Part shown: positions 9,521-17,393 of the stretch, one piece after another | Layout of the letters: each line of letters opens with the position of its first letter | Position numbering within the stretch: the first letter of the stretch is position 1 | From: Lachnospiraceae bacterium | GTDB taxonomy: Bacteria > Bacillota > Clostridia > Lachnospirales > Lachnospiraceae | DNA length: 64,000 nucleotides | Direction: 5' to 3' | NCBI GenBank assembly: GCA_015056815.1 | Contig: SVFN01000021.1 | Span: 18,766 to 82,765, forward strand | Made by a program: the position numbers and the translations under genes | Notes under the pieces: generated by a model | Told to the model about the DNA's origin: nothing | Database searches by the model: none | The model's input: only the letters and a program-made list of their open reading frames with translations

Positions 9521-10204
9521 TCACCCCAAAAGCAGGCTTTCCGCGATCTTAAAATCCAGTGACGTATCGATATCCACGGAACGCTCCCCGGGCATAACAT
9601 AGGCATAGCAGCCCGGTCCGTATAAGCCGCCAATATCCTCCAGTACCTTCGTGCGCAGGATATAAAGGGCTCCATTGATGCGATAGTAAGACGGCAGCTC
9701 CTGTCTTGGACGATTTTTGACTTCCTCCCTGATAAAGTCTGCCATGGAATGATCCTCTGGCAGCGTATTGCTCCAAAGCGGCGAATGATCCATCTCACAG
9801 ACCGAAACGACTGCTCTTGCCTCTTTTTCTTCCATCATCCGATACCCTTCTCTGATATCCTGTGCCGTTCTTAAGGGAGACGTTGGCTGTAAAAGTGTGA
9901 TAGTATCAAACTCCCTGCCAAGCCCCCGATAGTTTTCAACCGCTTCCTTCACCGCATCCCACGATGAAGCCTGATCCGTAGAAGTCCTGGCAGAACGAAG
10001 AAAAGGGACAGCTGCCCCCCATTCTTTTGCGATCTTCGCATATTCCTGCGAGTCTGTCGATACCAGGATCTCCTCAAACAGTCCGCTTTCGTTCGCCGCT
10101 TTGATCGAATAGGCGAAAAGCGGCTTTCCACCCAGTAATTTGATATTTTTATCCGGCAAACCTTTTGAACCGCTTCTGGCCGGAATGATCGCAAGATTTT
10201 TCAA
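9521..10204 (-). CDS. legF: CMP-legionaminic/acylneuraminate cytidylyltransferase
   Basis: 227 aa, GT-A-like nucleotidyltransferase: IIPARSGSKGLPDKNI at the N-terminus is the CMP-sialate synthetase P-loop-like motif, followed by LVSTDSQEYAKIA and LLQPTSPLR. It activates a nonulosonic acid with CTP. The start codon is TTG at 10204, well placed after AAGGAGGAACTGGT; no better ATG exists. It follows the hydrolysing 2-epimerase by 27 bases and completes the legionaminic acid set. By sequence alone NeuA, LegF and PseF are hard to separate; the neighbouring GDP-sugar enzymes (PtmE, LegB) favour LegF. Confidence 0.85.
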   Translation of the reverse strand: MKNLAIIPARSGSKGLPDKNIKLLGGKPLFAYSIKAANESGLFEEILVSTDSQEYAKIAKEWGAAVPFLRSARTSTDQASSWDAVKEAVENYRGLGREFDTITLLQPTSPLRTAQDIREGYRMMEEKEARAVVSVCEMDHSPLWSNTLPEDHSMADFIREEVKNRPRQELPSYYRINGALYILRTKVLEDIGGLYGPGCYAYVMPGERSVDIDTSLDFKIAESLLLG

Positions 10205-10231
10205 AACCAGTTCCTCCTTCTTCTGATGCTG

Positions 10232-11410
10232 TTACGATTCGGTACAGCCAAAATCCACATCATAAAACTTCTTTTTCAGACTGATCGTCTCATTGAGCAG
10301 TTTGTCTTTCAGGATCGAAATGATCCGATCGGATGTATTGCCGTCCCCGTAAGGATTGACCACATTCTTCGCAATCTCGCGAAATCTCTGTGAGTTTGCC
10401 CGATCGATGGCTGCCCCGACCTGCTCACAAAGCGGTTCGCAGTTGATCACACTGTCTGCCTGCAGTCGTCCTTTCTGTCTGTCTCCGATGTTGATGGTCG
10501 GAATATGAAAAGAAGGAACCTCCAAAAGACCGCTGGAAGAATTGCCGATCACCATCTGTGCATAGTTTAGCGCACTTAAATACCGCACTGCCCCCAGCGA
10601 TTCAAAGGCGATCACATTCTCATGCTCCACCGCATAGGCATCGATCAGTTGATTGATGATACGACCGTTTGCATCTGCGTTTGCTTTGGTAAAGATATAT
10701 TTCATCTCCGCATGGGCATCGAATGCCAAAAGGATCTGTTCAAACTGCTTCTGTGCCTGCCCTTCCTCCAGTGTCACAGGATGGAACGTCACCACAGCGT
10801 AGGGTTTTTCCAGCGTAAAATCGATGCTCTTTTCCAGATCCTCTTTGGATAAAAGAGGAAGCTTTTTCGCATTCTCGATCCCGATCCCTCCTACGGTAAA
10901 GACTCTGTCCGGTGCCTCACCCAGCTGGATCACGCGCCTGCGGTATTCTTCCGTACTGGTCAGATGCAGATAGCTCATCTTGGTGATACAGTGCCGGATT
11001 GCCTCATCGACCGCACCTTCCGTCGTCTCTCCACCGTAGAGATGTACGATCGGGATCCGGGCATTCATCGCTGCCGCACAGACCGCAAGTGTCTCATAGC
11101 GATCTCCCAGTACTAACAGCGCATCCGGTCTGCTTTCCTCAAAATACTCCGCAAAACTGATCATGGCCAGTCCCATGCTTTTGGAGATTGCTGCCGGTGT
11201 ATCGGAGCTTAGAAGGATCTCGATCTTTTTCGCGATCGCGATCCCGTCTTTTTCGATCTCCCGATAGGTCAATCCGAATTCCGGTGAAAGATGTGCTCCC
11301 GTTGCAACCACTTCGGTCTCAAATTCCGAAACCTCCTGTAATTTCTGAATGATCGTGCGCAGCAGTCCGTATTCTGCTCTCGTCGCAGTCAGTATCGCTA
11401 TCTTCTTCAT
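10232..11410 (-). CDS. legG: Hydrolysing nucleotide-sugar 2-epimerase (LegG/NeuC family)
   Basis: 392 aa. ATG 11410 (MKKIAILTATRAEYGLLR) with AAAGGTGATGAT upstream is preferred over the longer open frame to 11482. Both Rossmann halves of the GT-B-like UDP-GlcNAc 2-epimerase fold are visible: TATRAEYG at the N-terminus, LVLGDRYETLA, HLYGGETTEGAVDEAIRH and VIGNSSSGLLEVPS. In the legionaminic pathway this enzyme releases the nucleotide and epimerises C2 to give 2,4-diacetamido-2,4,6-trideoxymannose. Located between the synthase and cytidylyltransferase genes with 10- and 27-base gaps. A NeuC role on UDP-GlcNAc is the alternative, made less likely by ptmE, legB and legC. Confidence 0.87.
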   Translation of the reverse strand: MKKIAILTATRAEYGLLRTIIQKLQEVSEFETEVVATGAHLSPEFGLTYREIEKDGIAIAKKIEILLSSDTPAAISKSMGLAMISFAEYFEESRPDALLVLGDRYETLAVCAAAMNARIPIVHLYGGETTEGAVDEAIRHCITKMSYLHLTSTEEYRRRVIQLGEAPDRVFTVGGIGIENAKKLPLLSKEDLEKSIDFTLEKPYAVVTFHPVTLEEGQAQKQFEQILLAFDAHAEMKYIFTKANADANGRIINQLIDAYAVEHENVIAFESLGAVRYLSALNYAQMVIGNSSSGLLEVPSFHIPTINIGDRQKGRLQADSVINCEPLCEQVGAAIDRANSQRFREIAKNVVNPYGDGNTSDRIISILKDKLLNETISLKKKFYDVDFGCTES

Positions 11411-11420
11411 ATCATCACCT

Positions 11421-12425
11421 TTACATCTCAATGAGTTCATCTTCCGCAAAGTCCCGTACCGCTTGTGTCCCCAGCACCTCAAACCATTTCATGGGGGAAA
11501 TCCCGTTCCCCGGACGTTTAGTGGTAATGTTTTCTTCCGTAAGGATCTCACCCTTTTTGATATCTTTTTTCGCAATGATGCTTTTCCTTGCGACCGCGAT
11601 ATTTTTTTGCTCCGATGCTGACGGCTGTTTGATCCCGTCTCCCATGGCTTTTTCAATATTGCGGATCGCTTCCACCATCGCTTTTAATTCATCCGGCTCT
11701 AACGATGCTTTGTGATCCGGACCTTCCATATTCCGATCCAGTGTAAAATGCTTCTCGATCACAACAGCGCCTCTCGCGACTGCTGCCACAGGCACTTCGA
11801 TCCCTTTTGTATGATCGGAGTAGCCCACAGGAAGATGATAGTTCTCCCGAAGTGTATCCATCGCTCTGAGATTAACCTCTGTAAATGGGGTCGGATACTG
11901 AGTGGTACAGTGCAGCAATGTGATCGTTTTTGAACCATGATCCTGTAAGGTCTCCACCGCAGCTCCCACTTCCTCCAGTGTGCACATTCCGGTCGAAAGA
12001 ATGACCGGCTTTCGGGTCTTTGCGATCTCGATCAGATAAGGAAGATTCGTGATCTCCCCGGATGGCACCTTCCAGATCTCACAGCCCAGTTCATTCAGAA
12101 AATGAATGCTGTCCAGATCAAACGGGGTGGATAAAAACCGGATCCCGATTTCTTCACAGTACTTTTTCAGCTCCACGAAGTCCTCAAAGGGCAACAATAG
12201 TTTTTCCAGCATTTCCTTCTGGCTTTCTTCCCTGCCGGTATTCTCTTTCTGGTATTCTGCCATATCCGCACGTTTGGAAACTAATGCATCTGCCTTTGCC
12301 GTCTGATATTTTACGATATCGGCTCCGCATTCCTTTGCCTGATAAGCCAGCTTTTTGGCAAGTTCGAGGCTGCCATTATGATTGACTCCCGCCTCCGCTA
12401 TGATCAATACCTTTCCTGTTTCCAT
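11421..12425 (-). CDS. legI: N,N'-diacetyllegionaminate/sialate synthase with SAF domain
   Basis: 334 aa, two-domain NeuB/SpsE enzyme that condenses a 6-deoxy-mannosamine-type sugar with phosphoenolpyruvate. TIM-barrel part: IAEAGVNHNGSLELAKKL at residues 9-26, VKYQTAK, FLSTPFD, KVPSGEITNLP, ILSTGMCTLEEV, LLHCTTQYPTP, GYSDHTKG, and EKHFTLDRNMEGPDHKASLE with metal and substrate ligands. C-terminal SAF (antifreeze-like) domain from about residue 275: SIIAKKDIKKGEILTEENI to the end. The start at 12425 follows AAGGAGTGAAGT. A second NeuB homologue lacking the SAF domain is at 24108-24989. Specificity (legionaminic versus neuraminic) is inferred from the neighbours. Confidence 0.88.
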   Translation of the reverse strand: METGKVLIIAEAGVNHNGSLELAKKLAYQAKECGADIVKYQTAKADALVSKRADMAEYQKENTGREESQKEMLEKLLLPFEDFVELKKYCEEIGIRFLSTPFDLDSIHFLNELGCEIWKVPSGEITNLPYLIEIAKTRKPVILSTGMCTLEEVGAAVETLQDHGSKTITLLHCTTQYPTPFTEVNLRAMDTLRENYHLPVGYSDHTKGIEVPVAAVARGAVVIEKHFTLDRNMEGPDHKASLEPDELKAMVEAIRNIEKAMGDGIKQPSASEQKNIAVARKSIIAKKDIKKGEILTEENITTKRPGNGISPMKWFEVLGTQAVRDFAEDELIEM

Positions 12426-12435
12426 ACTTCACTCC

Positions 12436-13062
12436 TTATCGTGCCGGAATCCCTTTGACCGTGATCTCTTCCGGAATGTCTGAAACAACCACGGCTCCGG
12501 CTCCCACGACCGCATTTTTTCCAATCCTGACTCCCTGTATGATCGTGGCTCCCGCTCCGATCATGCAGTTTTTTCCGATCCTGACATTTCCACAGACCGC
12601 ACTTCCCACTGCGATGTGGGTAAATGCTCCGATCCTGCATTCATGCTCCACGATCGCCCCGGTATTGATGATCGCGACATCTCCCACAACAGCCTCTGCG
12701 TTGATCACCGCCTGTTTGCCGACAAAGATCCCTTCTCCCAGAACGGCATCTGCTGCAATATCCGCCGAAGAGGAAATGATATTCGGAAGTATGTATCCGA
12801 TTTCTTTTAACTGCCGGTACAGCCTCTGTCTGATGTCTGAATGTCCCACAAAGCCGACACAGATCACAGCGTGGTGAACCCCCTGCGCATACAGCCTTTC
12901 GAGCTCATCATCCGTTCCGATGATCTGATATCCTCTGTATTCATAGGAGTCATCCCGTTCTCTGTCTACAAATCCCAGGATCCGGTACTTTCCTTCCTTT
13001 TCGATCACATCGATCACCGACTTTGCATGGCCGCCGCAGCCTAAAATGATCAAGTCTTCCAT
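12436..13062 (-). CDS. legH: NeuD/PglD-type left-handed beta-helix acyltransferase, probably the LegH N-acetyltransferase
   Basis: 208 aa. The N-terminal Rossmann-like subdomain (LIILGCGGHAKSVIDVIEKE) is typical of PglD/NeuD sugar acyltransferases. From about residue 95 hexapeptide repeats build a left-handed beta-helix (ILGEGIFVGKQAVINAEAVV, IGKNCMIGAGATIIQG), with the likely catalytic His in VEHECRIGAFTHIAVG. In a legionaminic pathway the missing step after the aminotransferase is acetylation of the 4-amino group, and this is the only candidate in the locus. The ATG overlaps the ptmE stop (TAATG), so the two are translationally coupled. O-acetylation of the finished nonulosonate (NeuD role) is the alternative. 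Confidence 0.7.
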   Translation of the reverse strand: MEDLIILGCGGHAKSVIDVIEKEGKYRILGFVDRERDDSYEYRGYQIIGTDDELERLYAQGVHHAVICVGFVGHSDIRQRLYRQLKEIGYILPNIISSSADIAADAVLGEGIFVGKQAVINAEAVVGDVAIINTGAIVEHECRIGAFTHIAVGSAVCGNVRIGKNCMIGAGATIIQGVRIGKNAVVGAGAVVVSDIPEEITVKGIPAR

Positions 13063-14108
13063 TATCCTATCCCCAGCATTTCCTTCATGCGTTCCATCTC
13101 ATCCGGCTGTCCCATATCCAGCCATGCTTTTTCCCCAATGGGATAAACACCGACCTTGTAACCTGCATTTTTGTATTTGGTCACGATATCCGGGAAGCCA
13201 ACTGCCTCGTCGTTCTTCAGCTCTTCGATCACCTGCGGCTCTACAAAATAGCAGCCGGTATTGGTAAAGAAGGAAAGATTCGGTTTTTCTTTCATCTGTT
13301 CGATCAATCCGTCTTCCCCGATCTCCACAACGCCGTAGGGAATCGAGAAATTTTTCAGAGAACAGACCATTGTGATCAGATTCTTCTGTTCTTTGTGATG
13401 TTTGTAGATCTTGGCGATGTCCTCCTGAATGAGAATGTCGCAGTTTGTCAGGATAAAGGTCGAATCGATCTTCCCTTTTAAAAGACTTAATCCACCGCCT
13501 GTTCCAAGCGGCTTATCCTCATCCACAAAAGAAACGGTATAGTCTTTTTCGATCTCGTTGTAATATGCCTTGATCATATTTTTCTTATGATTCACGATCA
13601 GATAAAAATCCTCACACCCAAACTGCCGGAACTGATTGATGATATGTTCCGAGATCGGGATTTCCCCGATCGGGATCAGGGGCTTTGGAAGGATATTTGT
13701 ATAAGGATACAAACGTTTTCCCAGGCCTCCCGCCATCATGACGACCGGAATCTTAAGCGGATCACTGGGACGTATCAGCTCCACATCATCCCAGAGGACA
13801 ATGCTTGTGATCCTGTGTTCATCATCCAGGATCGGAAGTGCCTCCACCTTCACCTGTTTCATGTAACGCATTGCCTCTTTTCTCGAGCAGTCCGTCAGAA
13901 ACCTTGGATGATAATTGGCCACCTGCTTTACCCCGGCCGTCAGCTCCCCTTTTTTGAGGATCCATCTGCGGATATCTCCATCCGTCAATGCTGCGATCAG
14001 TTTGTCATCTTTCACAACAAACAATACTTTTTTGGCCACTTTGTCAAGCTGCTCCATCGCCTCTAATACCGTATTCTCTTCCCCTATCATGAACTCATCT
14101 ATCTTCAT
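13062..14108 (-). CDS. ptmE: PtmE-type glucosamine-1-phosphate guanylyltransferase with tandem CBS domains
   Basis: 348 aa. Residues 1-115 are two CBS motifs (KVLFVVKDDKLIAALTDGDI; EALPILDDEHRITSIVLWDD). Residues ~120-348 are a nucleotidyltransferase: VVMMAGGLGKRLYPYTNILP with Lys in PKPLIPIG, FILTNCDIL, and GEKAWLDMGQPDEM. This CBS-NTP_transferase order is that of Campylobacter PtmE, which makes GDP-GlcN to start CMP-legionaminic acid synthesis. A CBS pair suggests allosteric control by an adenine nucleotide. It sits 27 bases after legC and overlaps legH by one base. Its presence is the best sign that the route uses GDP-linked sugars and not UDP-linked bacillosamine intermediates. Confidence 0.85.
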   Translation of the reverse strand: MKIDEFMIGEENTVLEAMEQLDKVAKKVLFVVKDDKLIAALTDGDIRRWILKKGELTAGVKQVANYHPRFLTDCSRKEAMRYMKQVKVEALPILDDEHRITSIVLWDDVELIRPSDPLKIPVVMMAGGLGKRLYPYTNILPKPLIPIGEIPISEHIINQFRQFGCEDFYLIVNHKKNMIKAYYNEIEKDYTVSFVDEDKPLGTGGGLSLLKGKIDSTFILTNCDILIQEDIAKIYKHHKEQKNLITMVCSLKNFSIPYGVVEIGEDGLIEQMKEKPNLSFFTNTGCYFVEPQVIEELKNDEAVGFPDIVTKYKNAGYKVGVYPIGEKAWLDMGQPDEMERMKEMLGIG

Positions 14109-14135
14109 ACGGATCTCCCTTATCCCTTTTATCTG

Positions 14136-15296
14136 TTACATTGCCTCTATGGTATCCATCACTGTATCGACTTCCTCTGCGGTAAGGTTCGTACTACAAG
14201 GGATATTGACCACTTTATCATGATATTCCTTTGCCTTTTCAATGCAGTAGGCTTCTGCCCCTTTGTAAGGGATCTGCTCATGGATCAGTCCCCAGATCGG
14301 GCGCGACTGGATCTTGTTTTCAGAAAGATATCGGATCATCCGATCGCGGTCAAACCGGTCATTTTCACAGGAAAGTGCATAAAACCAGCGGTTGCTGCGG
14401 ATGTCCTTTCGTACGTTCAAAAGTCTCAGTCCCTCAATCTTTTCGATTCTCTTTGCATAATGCTCATAGTTTTCAGCCTTGGTCTGAATAAAGGTTTCCA
14501 GACTTTCCAGCTGTGCAAGCCCCAGCGCTGCCTGGAGATTAGTCATGCGGTAATTAAAGCCGATCTCGTCATGGGTATAATACAGTTCATCACTCTTAGC
14601 CTGCGTGGTTAAGTGCTTTGCTTCTTTTAAGTACTCTTCGTTCTCCGACACGATCATTCCGCCGCCTCCGGTGGTCATGATCTTATTCCCGTTAAAAGAA
14701 TACACACCCACATCGCCGATCGTGCCGGCATATTTTCCTTTCATCGCTCCTTCGGTGTAATAAGTACCGATCGCCTCCGTGGCATCCTCCACGACTTTCA
14801 GATGGTATTGCTTCGCGATCTCCATGATCCGCACCATATCCGCCATATTGCCGAACACATGCACCACGAGGACGGTTTTGACATGACGTCCTGTCTTTTT
14901 GTGGATCAGTTGATCTTTCCGCAGTTCGCATTCCTCTTTGCAGAAACGTTCCAGCTTGTTCGGATCCATGCAAAGAGAATCATCACAGTCCATAAATACC
15001 GGCTCTGCTCCGATATACTTTACCGGATTGACCGCAGCGATAAAAGTAAGCGTCGGCACGATCACCATGTCCTCTTTTGTAACGCCGGTCAAAAGCAGGG
15101 ATACATGCAGGCCGGAGGTTCCGTTCTGACAGGATACCGCTCCCTTTGCATGCACATACTCTGCGATCTTTTGCTCAAAGTCATTCACATAAGGGCCGCC
15201 GGTAGACACCCATTCCGTCTCCACTGCGGTGGTCACATATTTTAACTCATTTCCCTTTAAATTCGGTACTGACAAAGGAATAAATCTATCGCTCAT
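14136..15296 (-). CDS. legC: LegC-type PLP aminotransferase (DegT/DnrJ/EryC1 family)
   Basis: 386 aa. MSDRFIPLSVPNLKGNELKY with TEWVSTGGPYV is the N-terminus typical of LegC. The PLP site shows GTSGLHVSLLL, VEDATEAIGTYY (Asp contacting the pyridine ring) and the Schiff-base Lys in SFNGNKIMTTGGGGM near residue 204. It aminates C4 of the 6-deoxy-4-keto intermediate made by LegB. Start at 15296 after GAGGAGATAGAAA. A 280-base gap containing a 181-bp repeat element separates it from legB upstream, the only large gap in the leg cluster. Confidence 0.88.
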   Translation of the reverse strand: MSDRFIPLSVPNLKGNELKYVTTAVETEWVSTGGPYVNDFEQKIAEYVHAKGAVSCQNGTSGLHVSLLLTGVTKEDMVIVPTLTFIAAVNPVKYIGAEPVFMDCDDSLCMDPNKLERFCKEECELRKDQLIHKKTGRHVKTVLVVHVFGNMADMVRIMEIAKQYHLKVVEDATEAIGTYYTEGAMKGKYAGTIGDVGVYSFNGNKIMTTGGGGMIVSENEEYLKEAKHLTTQAKSDELYYTHDEIGFNYRMTNLQAALGLAQLESLETFIQTKAENYEHYAKRIEKIEGLRLLNVRKDIRSNRWFYALSCENDRFDRDRMIRYLSENKIQSRPIWGLIHEQIPYKGAEAYCIEKAKEYHDKVVNIPCSTNLTAEEVDTVMDTIEAM

Positions 15297-15387
15297 TTTC
15301 TATCTCCTCTCTCCACGCTGTGCAGCAGCCTGCACAGTCATTACGGCCCCAGGCAGCTTTGATCCGCAATTGCTTTATTCGCTTACT

Positions 15388-15588
15388 ATAAATTATAATG
15401 TCGGGGTCAAAAACCGATATCCGGATTGTTCCGCGCTTCGCACTCCCACAATCCTCCCACATTCCGCACTTTCGTGGCGCATTCGCACCACTTCGTGCTC
15501 CATGTGGGGCGGGTCATAAAGTCGCTCACCCACTTTTGAGCAAGCTCAAAGTGGATTCAGACTTTTGACCCTGATATCATAAATTATA
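15388..15588. repeat. MITE-like element copy 1 with 15-bp terminal inverted repeats and 10-bp flanking direct repeats
   Basis: The element spans 15398-15578. Its ends are inverted repeats, ATGTCGGGGTCAAAA at the left and, read from the other strand, ATATCAGGGTCAAAA at the right (13 of 15 identical). ATAAATTATA occurs directly outside both ends (15388-15397 and 15579-15588), as expected of a target duplication; the right copy and the element's last bases fall at the legB stop codon. An internal hairpin pairs CCACTTTTGAG with CTCAAAGTGG. It codes for nothing. Homologous sequence recurs at 60150-60330 and as a fragment near 54052-54095. Confidence 0.75.
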
Positions 15589-16557
15589 GATATCTGCTTT
15601 ATATTTGTCCATATTATGACGTAAGAACTCGATGGTCTCGGCAAGTCCCTGTTCAAAGGTATACTGAGGCTTCCAGTCTGTTAACTCCAGGATCTTTTTG
15701 TTGCAGCCAAGCAATCTGTTGACCTCGCTCTTTTCCGGTCGCAGTCTCTGTTCGTCGCAGACGATCTTCGCCTCCGGATTGATCTGGCGGATCAGCTCCT
15801 GTGCAAGCTGTCCGATGGAAATCTCATGCTGGGTCGCGATATTGATCTCCTGCCCGATCGTCTTATCCGACTCATACATCGCGATAAAGCCATGGGCGGT
15901 ATCTTTTACATAGTTGAAATCCCTGGTCGGTGTCAGGGAGCCTAATTTGATCTCTGTCTTACCGGCCAGAAGCTGCGTGATGATCGTCGGGATCACGGCT
16001 CTGGCAGACTGCCTCGGTCCGTAAGTATTGAACGGGCGTACGATCGTCACCGGAAGCGAGAAGGAGCGATAGAAGGACTCTGCCAGCCTGTCCGCACCGA
16101 TCTTGGTCGCGGAGTAAGGAGACTGTCCCTGATAAGGATGCTTCTCATCGATCGGCACATACTGTGCTGTCCCGTACACTTCGGAAGTGGAAGTCACCAG
16201 CACTCTCTTTGTCCCCAGATCTCTTGCCGCCTGTAAGACATTCAGGGTTCCCTTGATATTGGTATCCACATAGGTGTCCGGTGAATGATAGCTGAAGGGG
16301 ATCGCGATCAGCGCCGCCAGATGAAATACCGCGTCACATCCCTTCATCGCTTCTTTGACACCGTTGGGATCTCTGATATCTCCCTGGAAGATCTCCACAT
16401 GATCCATGATCTCTTTCGGAAGTGTGTCTAACCACCCCCATGTATTGAATGAATTATAGTAGACAAATGCCTTTACTTCATATCCCTTTTTTACCAGCTC
16501 CTCCGTCAGATGACTTCCGATGAAACCGTCTGAACCTGTTACCAAAACTTTGCCCAT
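15577..16557 (-). CDS. legB: LegB-type GDP-GlcNAc 4,6-dehydratase (extended SDR)
   Basis: 326 aa. Start ATG 16557 (MGKVLVTGSDGFIGSHL) after AGGAGGAATAAAC; the open frame to 16575 is not used. The Rossmann motif GSDGFIGSH is at residues 8-16, and the Ser/Tyr-Lys catalytic set is VTSTSEVYG and SPYSATKIGADRLAES (Tyr near residue 150). Members remove water from a nucleotide-activated hexose to give the 6-deoxy-4-keto sugar that LegC aminates. The end of the gene abuts the MITE-like element: the last three codons and stop overlap its right flank. Epimerase activity is a formal alternative for this superfamily, but the LegB/WbpM-like context favours dehydration. Confidence 0.85.
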   Translation of the reverse strand: MGKVLVTGSDGFIGSHLTEELVKKGYEVKAFVYYNSFNTWGWLDTLPKEIMDHVEIFQGDIRDPNGVKEAMKGCDAVFHLAALIAIPFSYHSPDTYVDTNIKGTLNVLQAARDLGTKRVLVTSTSEVYGTAQYVPIDEKHPYQGQSPYSATKIGADRLAESFYRSFSLPVTIVRPFNTYGPRQSARAVIPTIITQLLAGKTEIKLGSLTPTRDFNYVKDTAHGFIAMYESDKTIGQEINIATQHEISIGQLAQELIRQINPEAKIVCDEQRLRPEKSEVNRLLGCNKKILELTDWKPQYTFEQGLAETIEFLRHNMDKYKADIYNL

Positions 16558-16627
16558 GTTTATTCCTCCTGTCACTTTTCTGAATCTATGCTCTGTTTAT
16601 AGCGTTCTATATCGTAAGCATTTTCTT

Positions 16628-17377
16628 TTATCTGTTTACGAGAATATCCTCCAGATGCCCTCTCTCGTAGGCCGACACCAGACTGCCCTCCGTAAGGTTC
16701 ATGATCTTTACTCCATTTTTTCGGCTGTAATCCTCCAGCGCAAAATGCTGCTTATGTACCAATGCACATCGGATCAGATCTCCGACCACATGTTCACTCG
16801 CAAATGCTCTGCCGCCTTCCTGTCCGTCATAAAAATGCTCGTCTTTCACAACAGCATAAGAATTAAAATCACAGCCGAGCAGATAGATTTTTTTATACCC
16901 CATATAAAGAGCACACTCAATCGCCACCGGGATCACATTTAAGGAACCTGTCATCTCTTTGGTCATATCGCACCGGATCAGATTTCCTTTTTGCACATAA
17001 TCCGCACATACATAATAATTGTTGTTGTCCTCCAGACCGGCCTGTTTCATTTTGGCAGCCATGTTATCTCGCAGGATCAGTTTCGTCTCAGGGTGCGCTT
17101 TTTTAAATTCTTTTACATAGTCAAAATACTGTCCCCCGAACACCGCATCGATAAATAAGTGATATGACGAATCAAACTCCTGTGCCCCTTTGTGAAAGAA
17201 ATTCACTGTCACACAAGGGTAAGCTTCTATGCTTTTTAAATCTATTTTTTTCAAAGACGGACCGTTACCCAGCACGAAACAGAAATCCTCTTTCCCATGC
17301 TCTTTTAGTTTCACATTACGCGCTAAAAGCTTTTTATCCGCTCGGCAGATAAAATCGATGGAATGCTTAAAATTCAT
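16628..17377 (-). CDS. GT42/DUF115-like glycosyltransferase, candidate legionaminyltransferase
   Basis: 249 aa from ATG 17377 (MNFKHSIDF), chosen for the AGGAGG six bases upstream; the frame is open to 17431. Family features resemble Campylobacter CstII-type (GT42) sialyltransferases and the DUF115/Maf flagellin glycosyltransferases: FVLGNGPSLKKIDL (residues 34-47) for CMP-sugar binding, later VAIECALYMGYKKIYLLGCD, a His-containing FASEHVVGDLI, and a C-terminal MNLTEGSLVSA. Its place between the polymerase and legB, in a locus that makes a CMP-activated nonulosonic acid and has no other obvious CMP-sugar transferase, makes it the best candidate to add legionaminic acid to the repeat unit. The family call is by motif only; substrate is inference. 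Confidence 0.62.
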   Translation of the reverse strand: MNFKHSIDFICRADKKLLARNVKLKEHGKEDFCFVLGNGPSLKKIDLKSIEAYPCVTVNFFHKGAQEFDSSYHLFIDAVFGGQYFDYVKEFKKAHPETKLILRDNMAAKMKQAGLEDNNNYYVCADYVQKGNLIRCDMTKEMTGSLNVIPVAIECALYMGYKKIYLLGCDFNSYAVVKDEHFYDGQEGGRAFASEHVVGDLIRCALVHKQHFALEDYSRKNGVKIMNLTEGSLVSAYERGHLEDILVNR

Positions 17378-17393
17378 AAGCCCTCCTGCAAGC

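Noticed and set aside
14802..15245. 147-aa open frame on the plus strand inside legC
   Set aside because: Shadow of the aminotransferase; His/Cys/Arg-rich composition typical of antisense frames and no start signal.
15398..15578. Interpreting the inter-leg repeat as a riboswitch or attenuator
   Set aside because: Direct repeats at both ends and homologous copies in unrelated places fit a mobile element better than a conserved regulatory RNA.
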